From: Paraburkholderia sp. IMGN_8
GTDB lineage: Bacteria > Pseudomonadota > Gammaproteobacteria > Burkholderiales > Burkholderiaceae
Direction of reading: 5' to 3'
Length of the DNA: 64,000 nt
Assembly: GCF_038050405.1 (NCBI RefSeq)
Contig: NZ_CP150900.1
Coordinates: forward strand, 2,542,001 to 2,606,000
Every line of letters begins with the position of its first letter. The stretch's first letter is position 1. Below the pieces are notes generated by a model, which searched no databases, had not been told where the DNA came from, and saw nothing but the letters and a program-made list of their open reading frames with translations. The position numbers were made by a program, and so were the translations under genes. This document shows positions 8,965 through 17,859 of the stretch, in pieces.

Positions 8965-10035
8965 ATGAACACACCGCTCGCTACCGCTTCAGGCACCACC
9001 TCAGGCACTGTTGCCACGGCACCTTCTTCACCTGCCGGGCTCCCTGCGCTGCCGCGCCCGGCGTCCGATGAATTCGACGCCGTGGCCCAACAAGGCGCCT
9101 ACATGCCGCTCACGCAGTTCGGCGTGATCGACGTCACCGGCGACGATGCGGCGAGCTTCCTGCACAGCCAGCTCACCAACGACACCCAGCATCTCGATGC
9201 CGCCAACGCCCGCCTCGCCGGCTACTGCTCGGCCAAGGGCCGTCTGCTGGCGTCGTTCCTGACGTGGCGCAGCGGCGAGACGATCCGCCTGCTGGTGTCG
9301 AAAGACGTGCATGCCGCGGTGCAGAAACGGCTGTCGATGTTCGTGCTGCGCGCCAAGGCCAAACTCGTGGATGCGAGCGGCGAACTGGCAGTGGTCGGCC
9401 TCGCGGGCGACGTGCGCCGCGCGCTCTCGAATGTATTCGACGCGCTGCCGGACGGCGTGCATGTGCAGGTGGACGGTGCGGCGGGTTCGCTGATTCGCGT
9501 GCCCGATGCGCTCGACCGGTTGCGTTATCTGTGGATCGGGCCGAAGGCCGAGATCGAGGCGCGCCTGCCCTTGCTCGATGGCAAGCTCAAGCGCGTATCG
9601 CCGGCGGTGTGGGATTGGCTCGACATTCGCGCGGGCGAACCGCGCATCACGCAACCGGTGGTCGAGCAGTTCGTGCCGCAAATGGTCAATTTCGACGTGC
9701 TCGGCGCGGTAAATTTCCGCAAAGGCTGCTATCCGGGCCAGGAAGTGGTCGCGCGTAGCCAGTATCGCGGCACGATCAAGCGGCGCACGTCGCTCGCGAA
9801 CGTGGCGGGCGAACTGGACACGGTCAGGGCAGGCGCGGAACTTTTCCACTCGGACGATCCGGGCCAGCCGTGCGGCATGGTGGTGAACGCGGCGTCGGCG
9901 CCGGAAGGTGGCATCGATGTGCTGGTGGAGATCAAGCTCGCCGCGCTGGAAAACGGCTCGGTGCATCTTGGCGCGGCCGATGGCCCGGGGTTGAGGTTCC
10001 TCGCGTTGCCGTATGGGTTGCCGACTGAGGTTTGA
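8965..10035 (+). CDS. ygfZ: Folate-binding protein YgfZ (GcvT-like), 356 aa
   Basis: Tetrahydrofolate-binding GcvT-fold protein that helps maintain certain iron-sulphur enzymes. The signature K-G-C-Y-x-G-Q-E is present as KGCYPGQE starting at residue 253, with the functional Cys255 retained, and is followed by VARSQYRGTIKRR. The first 30 residues are a low-complexity Thr/Ser/Ala/Pro leader unusual for the family, so an internal start cannot be excluded, though no better Met appears before residue 47. Divergent from mltG with only 78 bp between starts, which must hold both promoters. A hairpin follows the stop. Confidence 0.93.
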   Translation: MNTPLATASGTTSGTVATAPSSPAGLPALPRPASDEFDAVAQQGAYMPLTQFGVIDVTGDDAASFLHSQLTNDTQHLDAANARLAGYCSAKGRLLASFLTWRSGETIRLLVSKDVHAAVQKRLSMFVLRAKAKLVDASGELAVVGLAGDVRRALSNVFDALPDGVHVQVDGAAGSLIRVPDALDRLRYLWIGPKAEIEARLPLLDGKLKRVSPAVWDWLDIRAGEPRITQPVVEQFVPQMVNFDVLGAVNFRKGCYPGQEVVARSQYRGTIKRRTSLANVAGELDTVRAGAELFHSDDPGQPCGMVVNAASAPEGGIDVLVEIKLAALENGSVHLGAADGPGLRFLALPYGLPTEV

Positions 10036-10048
10036 TCTGCTGGACTGA

Positions 10049-10075
10049 AGCGGCGCGACTTCGCGCCGCTTTCTC
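10049..10075 (+). terminator. Probable terminator after ygfZ
   Basis: A GC-rich hairpin with arms AGCGGCGCG and CGCGCCGCT around a 4-nt ACTT loop, followed by TTTCT. The U tract is short, so termination may be partial and the next gene could be read through. Confidence 0.5.
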
Positions 10076-10119
10076 CCCACGTTTGCACGCCATTCCATTC
10101 CCACCGGGAGACCCACCCG

Positions 10120-10971
10120 ATGTGCCTGATCGTCTTCGACTGGCGACCTGACGAGGCCGACGGCCCGCTCTTCACGCTCGCCGCGAATCGCGACGAATTC
10201 TTTCGCCGCACGGCGGAACCGATCAACTGGTGGCATGACGCGCCGACCGTGCTGGCCGGCCGCGATCTGGTGGGCGGCGGCACCTGGCTGGGGATGTCGC
10301 GCGACGGCCGTTTCGCCGCGCTGACCAACTACCGCGCGCCACATGAAATGCGCGCCGATGCGCCGACCCGCGGCACGCTCGTCAGCGCCTGGCTCAGCGG
10401 CCCGGCCAACGGAATCAGCGGAATCAACGGAACGCACGCCACCCCGCTCGAATATCTGCAACACGTCGCGCAAACCGGCGACATGTACAACGGCTTCAAC
10501 CTGCTGATCGGCGACTGGACGCGCCGCGAACTCGGCTGGTATTGCAACCGCTCGGATATCGCGCCAATGCTGCTTGCGCCCGGCACGCACGGCATCTCGA
10601 ACGCGGTGCTCGATACCGCCTGGCCGAAGCTGGTCAACAAGCGCGCGGAATTGGGCGCCCTGCTCGCGCGCGACCCGATGCCGCCGCTCGAACGCCTGAT
10701 CGATCTGTTGCGCGATCCGCGCCTCGCCCGCGACGACGAATTGCCGGCCACCGGCATTCCGCTCGAACGCGAACGGGCGCTGTCGGCGGCGTTTATCGAG
10801 ACGCCGGAGTACGGCACGCGCGGCACCACCGCGTTGCGGGTGGTCGCGCATGGCGACGTGGTCAGCGTAGCGGTCGCCGAGCGCAGCGACGACAACGGCT
10901 CGCACCGGATCGTGCGGCCCGGCGACTTCGAGCGCAGCTTCGCGTTCAACGTCGAACGCGCGATCGCCTGA
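10120..10971 (+). CDS. NRDE/TANGO2-family protein, 283 aa
   Basis: Member of the NRDE (DUF833, TANGO2-like) family. The family hallmark is an N-terminal MCLI with Cys2, and the NRDE tetrapeptide itself (AANRDEFF, near residue 27). The fold resembles Ntn hydrolases, where Cys2 would be the nucleophile after Met removal, but no substrate is firmly established. WWHDAPTVLAGRDLVGGGTWLGM is the conserved central region. Full-length. The gene ends 20 bp from the convergent alpha/beta hydrolase gene. It follows ygfZ by 84 bp on the same strand with a weak terminator between. Confidence 0.88.
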   Translation: MCLIVFDWRPDEADGPLFTLAANRDEFFRRTAEPINWWHDAPTVLAGRDLVGGGTWLGMSRDGRFAALTNYRAPHEMRADAPTRGTLVSAWLSGPANGISGINGTHATPLEYLQHVAQTGDMYNGFNLLIGDWTRRELGWYCNRSDIAPMLLAPGTHGISNAVLDTAWPKLVNKRAELGALLARDPMPPLERLIDLLRDPRLARDDELPATGIPLERERALSAAFIETPEYGTRGTTALRVVAHGDVVSVAVAERSDDNGSHRIVRPGDFERSFAFNVERAIA

Positions 10972-10991
10972 AGCCTGACGCTTAAGAGAAA

Positions 10992-11951
10992 TTAGTCGAC
11001 GCCGAATGCCGCGCGCAATGCCGCCGCGGCGTCCGCATGCGCCTGCGCGACGTCGGGCACGAAGCCGCCCATCTTGAAGAACTCGTGGATCATGCCCTGG
11101 TACCGTTTGAGCGTCACCTCGTTGCCCGCCGCGCGCAATTTCTCCGCGTATGCATCGCCTTCGTCGCTTAAAGGATCGTATTCGGCGGTCGCGATCCACG
11201 CCGGCGCGAGGCTGCTGAAATCGGGCGCGCCGCGCTTGCCGTCGAGCGGCGCGAAACGCCAGTCGTCGCGATCGCCGGTGTCGCGCACGTATTGCTCGAA
11301 GAACCATTGGATCGTATCGCCCGACAGCAGGAAGCCGTCGGCGAGGCGCGAGTGCGAATCGGTTTGCTGATAAGCAGTCGTGCCTGGATAGATCAGCAAT
11401 TGCAGCGCAAGCTCGATGCCGGCGTCGCGCGCCAGCACCGCGCAGACCGTTGCCAGCGTACCGCCCGCACTATCGCCGCCGACAGCCAGCCGCCCGGCAT
11501 CCACGCCGTATTCCGCGGCGTGCGCGTGCAGCCAGGTCAGTGCATCGAAGGCGTCTTCAACCGCAGTGGGGAATTTGTACTCCGGCGCGAGCCGGTAATC
11601 GACCGACAGCACCGCGCAGCGACCGTCGCGTGCGAACATCCGGCACAGCGCATCGTGCGTATCGACGCTGCCGACCGTGAAGCCGCCGCCGTGAAAATAG
11701 ACCAGCGCCGGCGCAGGCTCGGCCCAACTCGGCTCGACAGGGTGATAATGGCGCACGCGAATCGTCGCGCCGTCGCGCGTCGGCACTTGCAGGTCTTCGA
11801 GCGCGAACATCGGCGCGCTCGCGATCTCCAGGATCGGCGCGCTTTTTTCGTAGGCGGCGCGTGCCTGTTGCGCAGTCAGTTCGTGATACTGCGGGCGCTT
11901 GGCGCGCGCGATCATGTCGAGCACCTGCTCGAGCTTCGGATTCAGCGGCAT
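10992..11951 (-). CDS. Alpha/beta hydrolase, hormone-sensitive-lipase type, 319 aa
   Basis: Carboxylesterase of the HSL (family IV) group. The oxyanion-hole motif HGGG lies at residues 87-90, the nucleophile elbow GDSAGG gives Ser161, and the rest of the triad is Asp259 (AEYDPLSDEG) and His289 (MIHEFFKM). No signal peptide, so cytosolic. Full family length with no disruption. The next gene upstream on the same strand is an SDR, suggesting a shared catabolic context, but the natural ester substrate is unknown. Confidence 0.92.
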   Translation of the reverse strand: MPLNPKLEQVLDMIARAKRPQYHELTAQQARAAYEKSAPILEIASAPMFALEDLQVPTRDGATIRVRHYHPVEPSWAEPAPALVYFHGGGFTVGSVDTHDALCRMFARDGRCAVLSVDYRLAPEYKFPTAVEDAFDALTWLHAHAAEYGVDAGRLAVGGDSAGGTLATVCAVLARDAGIELALQLLIYPGTTAYQQTDSHSRLADGFLLSGDTIQWFFEQYVRDTGDRDDWRFAPLDGKRGAPDFSSLAPAWIATAEYDPLSDEGDAYAEKLRAAGNEVTLKRYQGMIHEFFKMGGFVPDVAQAHADAAAALRAAFGVD

Positions 11952-12016
11952 TGTGCGTCAGGCGGCGCGGGTGCGCCGAGGGTTAGCGGGAAGAGCGCCG
12001 TATGATGCCATGAGCG

Positions 12017-12913
12017 CTAGGGTCTGTTCACCTCGGGCTTCAGCGACAGTGGATCGGTGGGATTGCGCTGCTGTTCGATGTCCTCGTGACGCAGCTTCAC
12101 CGTCTCCATGATGCCTGGATGCGTGACGATGTAGAAACGCCGCGTCTTGATCGCCTCGAACGTGAGCGCGGCGACGTCGGCCGCCGTCAGCTTGCCCGAT
12201 TGCACCGCGCGTTGCAGTTGCTTGCCGGCGGCGATTTGCGAGCGCGTCGGCGCGGTGTCGTTGCGCAGTGCCTCGGGCCGCGCGCGCTCCGCATTGGCGA
12301 TGCCGGTCGGCACGAAGGCCGGACACAGCAGCGAACAACCGACCTCGCCACCCGCTGCCGCTTGTGCCGATTTTGCCGCTTGTGCCAGTTGCAGGTCGTG
12401 ATAGAGCGTCTCCGTCAGCGACACAACGGCATGTTTCGACGCGTTGTAAACGCCCATCGCGGGCGGCGACAACAAGCCGGCCACCGACGCCGTATTGACG
12501 ATATGCGCCGGCTCGTTCTGCCGCAACATGATCGGCGTGAAGACGCGCACGCCGTGCGCGACGCCCATCACGTTGACGCCGAACACCCAGGCCCAGTCGT
12601 TCGCCGAGCTTTCCCACAGGAAGCCGCCCGAGCCCACGCCTGCATTGTTGAAGAGCAGATGAACCTTGCCGAAGGCGTCGAGCGCCGCTTGCGCGAGCGC
12701 TTCGACCTGGGTGACGTTGGACACGTCGGTGGGCACGCCGAGCACTTGCGCGCCGCCGGCGCGCAACGCGTCGACGGTTTGCGCGAGCGCGCCGGGATCG
12801 ACGTCGGCCAGCACGAGCTTCATGCCGAGCGACGCGCCCTTCTCCGCGAACGCACGGCCAAAGCCGCTGGCCGCGCCGGTGATCACCGCCACCTTGCCTT
12901 CGAATTCGAACAT
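12017..12913 (-). CDS. Short-chain dehydrogenase/reductase, 298 aa
   Basis: Classical SDR oxidoreductase. The nucleotide-binding motif is TGAASGFGRAFA (12-23). The catalytic residues are Ser143 (NTASVAG), Tyr156 and Lys160 (YNASK), and NNAG is at 89-92. Asp37-like residues after beta-2 (LADVDP) suggest NAD preference, which is inference. The C-terminal 80 residues are longer than in minimal SDRs and end in a charged tail. The gene is preceded by AGGAGATACACG. It is part of a leftward series of single-gene enzymes (hydrolase, SDR, MDR, thioesterase) with sizeable gaps. Confidence 0.92.
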   Translation of the reverse strand: MFEFEGKVAVITGAASGFGRAFAEKGASLGMKLVLADVDPGALAQTVDALRAGGAQVLGVPTDVSNVTQVEALAQAALDAFGKVHLLFNNAGVGSGGFLWESSANDWAWVFGVNVMGVAHGVRVFTPIMLRQNEPAHIVNTASVAGLLSPPAMGVYNASKHAVVSLTETLYHDLQLAQAAKSAQAAAGGEVGCSLLCPAFVPTGIANAERARPEALRNDTAPTRSQIAAGKQLQRAVQSGKLTAADVAALTFEAIKTRRFYIVTHPGIMETVKLRHEDIEQQRNPTDPLSLKPEVNRP

Positions 12914-12944
12914 CGTGTATCTCCTGGGTTGAGCGGTTTTTTCA

Positions 12945-12996
12945 GCCGTTTTTATCGGCCGTTTTTATCGGCCGTTTTTATCGGCCGTTTATTTCG
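12945..12996. repeat. Four tandem copies of a 13-bp repeat
   Basis: Unit GCCGTTTTTATCG occurs three times exactly and a fourth time with changes (GCCGTTTATTTCG), back to back. Each junction regenerates the palindrome CGGCCG. It lies in the 99-bp gap between the MDR reductase stop and the SDR start. The count may vary between strains through slippage. Confidence 0.9.
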
Positions 12997-13012
12997 GCCA
13001 GACGCAGATCGC

Positions 13013-14011
13013 TCAGATCAGCTTGACGAGCTGCTTGCCGAAGTTCTTACCCTTCAGCAGACCGATGAACGCCTCCGGCGCCTGGTCGAGCCCTTGCGCG
13101 ATGGTCTCGCGATACTGCAGCTTCTTCTGCGCGACCAGCGTGCCGAGTTGCGTGAGCGCTTCGGGCCACACTTCCATATGCTCGCTGACGATGAACCCTT
13201 GCACCAGCAAACGCTGCGTGAGCATCAACGACGGATGCTTGAGCGGCATCGGCTGGCCGTCGTAACCCGCGATGAACCCGCACAGCGCGATGCGGCCGAA
13301 TGCGTTCATCCGGGCAAGCGTCACGTCGAGCACTTCGCCGCCGACGTTCTCGAAGTAGCCGTCAACGCCATTCGGCGTCACCGCTTTCAGGTCCTGATAC
13401 AGATTGCCGGCCTTGTAATCGACGCAGGCATCGAAGCCGAGCGTCTCGACCACATAGCGGCACTTGTCCGCGCCGCCCGCAATGCCGACCGCGCGCGCGC
13501 CGGCCAGCTTCGCCAGTTGCCCGACCACGCTACCCACCGCGCCGCTCGCCGCGCTGACCACCACCGTCTCGCCGGCCTTCGGCGCGATGATCCTGTTCAG
13601 GCCGTACCAGGCGGTGACGCCAGGCATGCCGACCGGACCGAGATACGCCGACAGCGGCACGTGCGTGTCGTCGACTTTCTGCACGCCCGCCCCGTTCGAG
13701 GTGCCGTACTCCTGCCAGCCGAACATCGCGACGACCTTGTCGCCGACCGCGAACTTCGGATTTTTCGACTCGACCACTTCGCCCACCGTCCCGCCGATCA
13801 TCACTTCGTTCAGCGGCTGCGGCGCCGCGTACGACTTGCTGTCATTCATCCGGCCGCGCATGTACGGATCGAGCGAGAGGTAATGATTGCGCACGCGGAA
13901 TTCGCCATCGGCGAGCGGTGCGAGCGGCGTTTCGACCAGCTTGAAGTTGTCGGGCGTAACAGCGCCTTGCGGACGCGAAGCCAGCACGAATTGACGGTTG
14001 ATCTGGGGCAT
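13013..14011 (-). CDS. NADP-dependent medium-chain oxidoreductase (CurA/YncB type), 332 aa
   Basis: Zinc-independent MDR of the leukotriene B4 dehydrogenase/CurA group, which reduces activated carbon-carbon double bonds with NADPH. Family marks are the N-terminal NRQFVLASRPQGAVTPDNF, SLDPYMRGRM (47-56), and the cofactor loop SAASGAVGSVVGQLAK (153-168), with no zinc-ligand cysteines. I start at MPQINR because GGAG lies 9 bases upstream; an ATG five codons earlier is the alternative. Full-length and intact. Gene order with the SDR suggests a shared detoxification or catabolic role, which is inference. Confidence 0.92.
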   Translation of the reverse strand: MPQINRQFVLASRPQGAVTPDNFKLVETPLAPLADGEFRVRNHYLSLDPYMRGRMNDSKSYAAPQPLNEVMIGGTVGEVVESKNPKFAVGDKVVAMFGWQEYGTSNGAGVQKVDDTHVPLSAYLGPVGMPGVTAWYGLNRIIAPKAGETVVVSAASGAVGSVVGQLAKLAGARAVGIAGGADKCRYVVETLGFDACVDYKAGNLYQDLKAVTPNGVDGYFENVGGEVLDVTLARMNAFGRIALCGFIAGYDGQPMPLKHPSLMLTQRLLVQGFIVSEHMEVWPEALTQLGTLVAQKKLQYRETIAQGLDQAPEAFIGLLKGKNFGKQLVKLI

Positions 14012-14136
14012 GACGAGCGTCTCCATGAGTCGATGTTGTGAACAGCGGATGATGCGAACGGCAAATGCTGCGAACAGCATCTGCGAAGGCAAGGACGGCG
14101 CGCGCGGCTCTCGACACGCGCGCCGTCCACGGGAAA

Positions 14137-14622
14137 TCAGCCGTCGCTTGGGCCGGGTTTGGCAGACGGGTCGCTGCGCAGTCGCTGTTGCGTCACGTCG
14201 CGGCCCACGGCGAGGCGCCGCATGTATTTGAAGGTGCCGAGCGCTTTGGCGACGAAATGGTCTTCGCTATCGCGGATCTCGCCTTCGCAATAGGCCATCG
14301 TGGTGGAGCGGTGCAGCACGCGGCCGGTGGCGCGCAACTCGCCGCGGCCCGGCTGCATGAAGTTGACCTTCATCTCGACGGTGACCACGCCGATGCCGTC
14401 GCCGGCCAGACTGCGCGCGGCCATCGCGAGCGCGACGTCGGCCAGCGTCATCGTCACGCCGCCATGCGCGACGTTCCACGTGTTCATGTGATCCGGCTCG
14501 AGTGGCAGCACGACTTCGCTGACGCCGTCGGCAGCCGACACGAGCTGCACGCCAAGCCGGTCGACGAACGGGCTCTCGGGCAGCGCCGCGCTGCTCGCTT
14601 TAGATGAGGGCGAATCGGTCAT
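14137..14622 (-). CDS. PaaI-type hotdog thioesterase, 161 aa
   Basis: Predicted acyl-CoA thioesterase of the PaaI group. The active-site helix signature NVAHGGVTMTLADVALA is present, with His-Gly-Gly at 53-55 and the catalytic-helix Asp62. The preceding strand HMNTWN matches the family. The first 15 residues are Ser-rich and dispensable-looking. It begins 9 bp after the stop of the Dabb-protein gene upstream, so the two are very likely one operon. The acyl group preferred is unknown. Confidence 0.9.
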   Translation of the reverse strand: MTDSPSSKASSAALPESPFVDRLGVQLVSAADGVSEVVLPLEPDHMNTWNVAHGGVTMTLADVALAMAARSLAGDGIGVVTVEMKVNFMQPGRGELRATGRVLHRSTTMAYCEGEIRDSEDHFVAKALGTFKYMRRLAVGRDVTQQRLRSDPSAKPGPSDG

Positions 14623-14631
14623 TGCGCTGCG

Positions 14632-14934
14632 TCAGATTTCGTAATCGACACACTGACGCGCTTCACGCACGGCGCCGACGAAGCCCTTGAGCGCTTCATG
14701 CGTCGGATGAACCTGATACGCGTCGAGCGCGGCTTTGTCGGTGAAATCGGAGATCAGCACGATGTCGTAGGTCGATTCGAGGCCCGGCTGGGCAATGCCG
14801 ACTTCGAGCTTCAGGATGCCCGGCACGATGTCGCGGCAGCCTTCGAGCTTTTCTTTCAGCTTCAGCGCGTTTTCCGCGCGGGTTGCGCCCTCTGCGGTTT
14901 CTTTGAGCTTCCACATCACAATATGACGGATCAC
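14632..14934 (-). CDS. Dabb-family (stress-responsive alpha/beta barrel) protein, 100 aa
   Basis: Small dimeric ferredoxin-like barrel protein. The opening IRHIVMWKLKE and the later SFDIVLISDFTDKAALDAYQVHPTHEAL-like core are typical of the Dabb domain. The initiation codon is GTG, because the family N-terminus begins exactly there and no ATG fits. Some Dabb proteins are cyclases or oxygenases, most are uncharacterised. First gene of a likely two-gene operon with the hotdog thioesterase. Confidence 0.88.
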   Translation of the reverse strand: MIRHIVMWKLKETAEGATRAENALKLKEKLEGCRDIVPGILKLEVGIAQPGLESTYDIVLISDFTDKAALDAYQVHPTHEALKGFVGAVREARQCVDYEI

Positions 14935-15127
14935 GGGGTCACCTTCTTCGATTCAATTCGTTGGGCTGGAACTTTGCGTCAGCGCTCGACGTTTTTTCAC
15001 GTGTCGCGCGAAAGTCCGCAGGTTTTGCACTGCTCAAACGTGCGCCGAATGCTGCGCGCGCAGTAGGAAATGATAACCGGTATGGCGTTTGCCCATGCGC
15101 GGGCGCCGCGCTCGCAGGTCGGTCAGA

Positions 15128-16624
15128 TCACGTTGCATGCGTCACCATCCGCGCAGCCAAATGCCCTAGCCGACGCACCGCTTCGTCAGCCAGATCGAGG
15201 TCCGCGCTCGGACAACTCAAGCGGATGAAATGATCGAAGCGCCCTGCGTTCGAAAACACCGTCCCCGGCATGACGCGTATGCCTTCATCCAGAGCCGCAT
15301 CGAAATAAACCGCGGACGACACTTCAGTCGGCAACTCGATCCAGAAAAACATCCCACCGCCAGGCGGCGTAAATCGCGTTCCCTCCGGAAACGATGCAGC
15401 GATAGCCGCCGCCATCCGTTCGCGCTGAATCCGCAGACGGTCGCGCAAACGCCGCAGATGCCGTTCATACGCGTTCGTTTCGAGAAACTCGGCGAGCACG
15501 ACTTGCGACAACTGCTCGTTATGGCGCGACTGCGCGAACTTCAGCATGCCGATGCGCGGATGCCAGCGTCCGCCATTGATCCAGCCGACTCGCATCCCCG
15601 GCGCCAGCGTCTTGTTGAAAGACGTGCAATGGATCACCGTGCCGTCGGTGTCCCACGCCTTTAACGATTTGGGCGGCTGCGCAGTGTCGGCGAGTTCGCG
15701 ATACGGATCGTCTTCGATCAGCGGGATGCCGGCGCGCGCGCACAGCTCGACGAGCCGCGCCTTGTGTGCATCGGGCATCACGCTGCCGAGCGGGTTTTGC
15801 AGATTCGGCACGACCACTACGGCCTTGATGTCGGGATGCGTTTGCAGCGCGAATGCCAGGGCTTCAACAGCGAGGCCCGTGGTCGGACTCGCCGGGATTT
15901 CCAGCGCGCGCAAACCGAGGCTTTCGAGCGCCTGAAGCAAGCCGAAAAAACACGGCGACTCGACCGCGACGGTGTCGCCCGGCTGCGTCACCGCGCGCAA
16001 CGCGAGGTTCACGGCTTCGATGCCGCCGTGGGTCATGATCACGTCGTCGGCGCCGATCTGGATGCCGACCTCGAGCGCCCGGCGCGCGATGATCGCGCGC
16101 AACGCCGGATCGCCCTGGTCGTGGCCGGCGGCGGTCAGCAAGGTTGGGCGGCGGCGTAGTGCGCGCAGTGCCGCTTTCTGCAACGCGTCGGTGGGATAGA
16201 GATCGGGCGAAGCGGTGGCGCCGCCGAGATTCAAGGCGTCGGGATAGCGCTGGAATTTCGAAACGATCGCCGAGATAGCCGAGTGGATGCCGACGAACTG
16301 CGCGGCACCGGGCGCAACCGCGAGGTCGGGCTCGCTCGCCGCGGGCAAGGCTGCCGTCAGACGGGCGCGCACGAAATAACCGGCACGCGGGCGGGCGTCG
16401 ATCAACGCGTCGCGTTCCAGCGCGCGATAGCTCTCGGTCGCCGTCGACAGGCTCACGCCGTGCCGCTGCATGAATGCGCGCATCGACGGCATGCGGTCGC
16501 CCGGGCGCAGCACGCCGTTATCGATCGCGCGACGGTATTGGTCAGCCAGTTGGCGGTACAGGGGGCGGCCGTGCGGCGACGGGCAGTCTTGCGGCGCTTC
16601 AGCCGCCAGGATCGAAGGGGTCAT
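15128..16624 (-). CDS. MocR-type transcriptional regulator with aminotransferase domain, 498 aa
   Basis: Fusion of a GntR winged helix (residues 20-85: PLYRQLADQYRRAIDNGVLRPGD... SLSTATESYRALE) to a fold-type-I aminotransferase domain (115-490). PLP contacts are visible: NPLG (277-280), the DD-Y motif IEDDPYREL (305-308) and the Schiff-base lysine Lys338 in SFNKTLAPGMRVGW. MocR proteins usually sense PLP-amino-acid adducts and regulate a divergent gene. Here the divergent neighbour, 178 bp away, is a DUF2917 gene. I start at MTPSILA; a 60-residue upstream extension is unlike the family. The regulated pathway is not evident. Confidence 0.92.
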   Translation of the reverse strand: MTPSILAAEAPQDCPSPHGRPLYRQLADQYRRAIDNGVLRPGDRMPSMRAFMQRHGVSLSTATESYRALERDALIDARPRAGYFVRARLTAALPAASEPDLAVAPGAAQFVGIHSAISAIVSKFQRYPDALNLGGATASPDLYPTDALQKAALRALRRRPTLLTAAGHDQGDPALRAIIARRALEVGIQIGADDVIMTHGGIEAVNLALRAVTQPGDTVAVESPCFFGLLQALESLGLRALEIPASPTTGLAVEALAFALQTHPDIKAVVVVPNLQNPLGSVMPDAHKARLVELCARAGIPLIEDDPYRELADTAQPPKSLKAWDTDGTVIHCTSFNKTLAPGMRVGWINGGRWHPRIGMLKFAQSRHNEQLSQVVLAEFLETNAYERHLRRLRDRLRIQRERMAAAIAASFPEGTRFTPPGGGMFFWIELPTEVSSAVYFDAALDEGIRVMPGTVFSNAGRFDHFIRLSCPSADLDLADEAVRRLGHLAARMVTHAT

Positions 16625-16802
16625 GAGCCGATGGTGCTGACTGTTCGCGCGCTGCAACAGATACACATCACCGCGATTGCGACCGATACAGCGCGCGAAA
16701 AGCTTCGGCTGTACCGGTTCACATTGTCGATGGCTGCGGCTGTTTTCACGTCGATGGACTCCATAAGCTTGATGGCATGAAAACGGTTTAAAGGAATCGA
16801 TC

Positions 16803-17174
16803 ATGCTTGCCAGCCAACCCCACGCCTCTTTGCCTCACCGTGCCGCCAGTTCACGCCTTCACCCCGGTCAGGTCACCGCGCTCGACCTGCGCACGCAAAC
16901 CTCGATCGTGGCCGTTGAAGGCAATCTGCAAATCGCCTTTCGCGATTATTCGCTGGCTTGGCTAGGCGACGCCGTCATGCCTGCGTGGATCACAGTGCCT
17001 GAAGGCGCGCAATATGTCACGCCACAGCGCGGCTTCGTGTCGATCAGCGCAGCGCATGCACGCGCGGCGGTATTCCTTGTCCAACAACTGCGGCCCGAAA
17101 ACAATGGCCTCATCCGTCAAGCCGCGCGCCATCTGTCCAGCCTTGTCAGAATCCTGCTGCGCAGCCCGGCTTAA
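16803..17174 (+). CDS. DUF2917 domain protein, 123 aa
   Basis: Small soluble protein matching the DUF2917 pattern: a short N-terminal leader, then beta-rich sequence (VTALDLRTQTSIVAVEGNLQIAFRDYSLAWLGDAVMPAWITVPEGAQYVTPQRGFVSISA) resembling a cupin-like half-barrel. No catalytic residues are recognised. Divergent from the MocR-type gene, an arrangement that suggests it is the regulated target. The C-terminal 25 residues are basic. Function unknown. Confidence 0.8.
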   Translation: MLASQPHASLPHRAASSRLHPGQVTALDLRTQTSIVAVEGNLQIAFRDYSLAWLGDAVMPAWITVPEGAQYVTPQRGFVSISAAHARAAVFLVQQLRPENNGLIRQAARHLSSLVRILLRSPA

Positions 17175-17244
17175 CCCTGCTCTTCGGCCGCAAAACCGGC
17201 CGGTACAATGCATGACCCAACCCGCTTCCTTCGAGGTGCCGGTC

Positions 17245-17748
17245 ATGCCCTTCTTTCGCGCGCTGCTGTCCGGCCGGTCCACGCGGCTGGCCGCGATCAT
17301 CGCCTTCGCCGCGCTGACGCTCAACGGCTGCGCCGGCCTGTTCGGCGGCGACCCGCTGCGCGTGAACGTGGCAGGCATCGAACCGATCGACAGCCAGGGC
17401 CTTGAGATGCGCTTTAACGTCAAGCTGCGCGTCCAGAATCCCAACGAATCCGCCGTCACCTATAACGGCGTCTCGCTCGACCTCGAACTGAACGGCAAGC
17501 CGTTCGCAAGCGGCGTCACCGATCAGAGCGGCACCGTGCCGCGCTTCGGCGAAACCGTGGTCGACGTGCCGCTGACGGTGCCCGCCTTCGCTGCCGTTCG
17601 CCAGGCCTTCGCGTTCGCCGGCGCCGCGCAATCCGGGCAGATTCCGTACGTCCTGCGGGGCCGGCTCGCCGGCGGTTTCACAGGCGGCACGCGTTTTGTC
17701 GACCAGGGTACGCTGAGCCTGCCGGCGCCCGGTATGGCTTTGCCTTGA
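17245..17748 (+). CDS. LEA type 2 (WHy-domain) lipoprotein, 167 aa
   Basis: Predicted lipoprotein with a lipobox TLNGC placing the lipidated Cys at residue 29, then a WHy/LEA14-like beta domain (IDSQGLEMRFNVKLRVQNPNESAVTYNGVSLDLELNGKPFASG). Plant LEA14 relatives are linked to desiccation tolerance; bacterial members are little studied. I start at MPFFRALL, preceded by GAGGTG and giving a normal signal peptide; an in-frame ATG 11 codons upstream would lengthen the n-region. Converges on the thiolase gene. Confidence 0.85.
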   Translation: MPFFRALLSGRSTRLAAIIAFAALTLNGCAGLFGGDPLRVNVAGIEPIDSQGLEMRFNVKLRVQNPNESAVTYNGVSLDLELNGKPFASGVTDQSGTVPRFGETVVDVPLTVPAFAAVRQAFAFAGAAQSGQIPYVLRGRLAGGFTGGTRFVDQGTLSLPAPGMALP

Positions 17749-17859
17749 TTCAGACGATCCACGCTCGCAGATAAAAAACGGGTGGCGCGAATTCAACACC
17801 TGTACGTCAACTCGCACCGAACCACACGACACCCGCTTTCCACCGCATAACAAGCCGAA

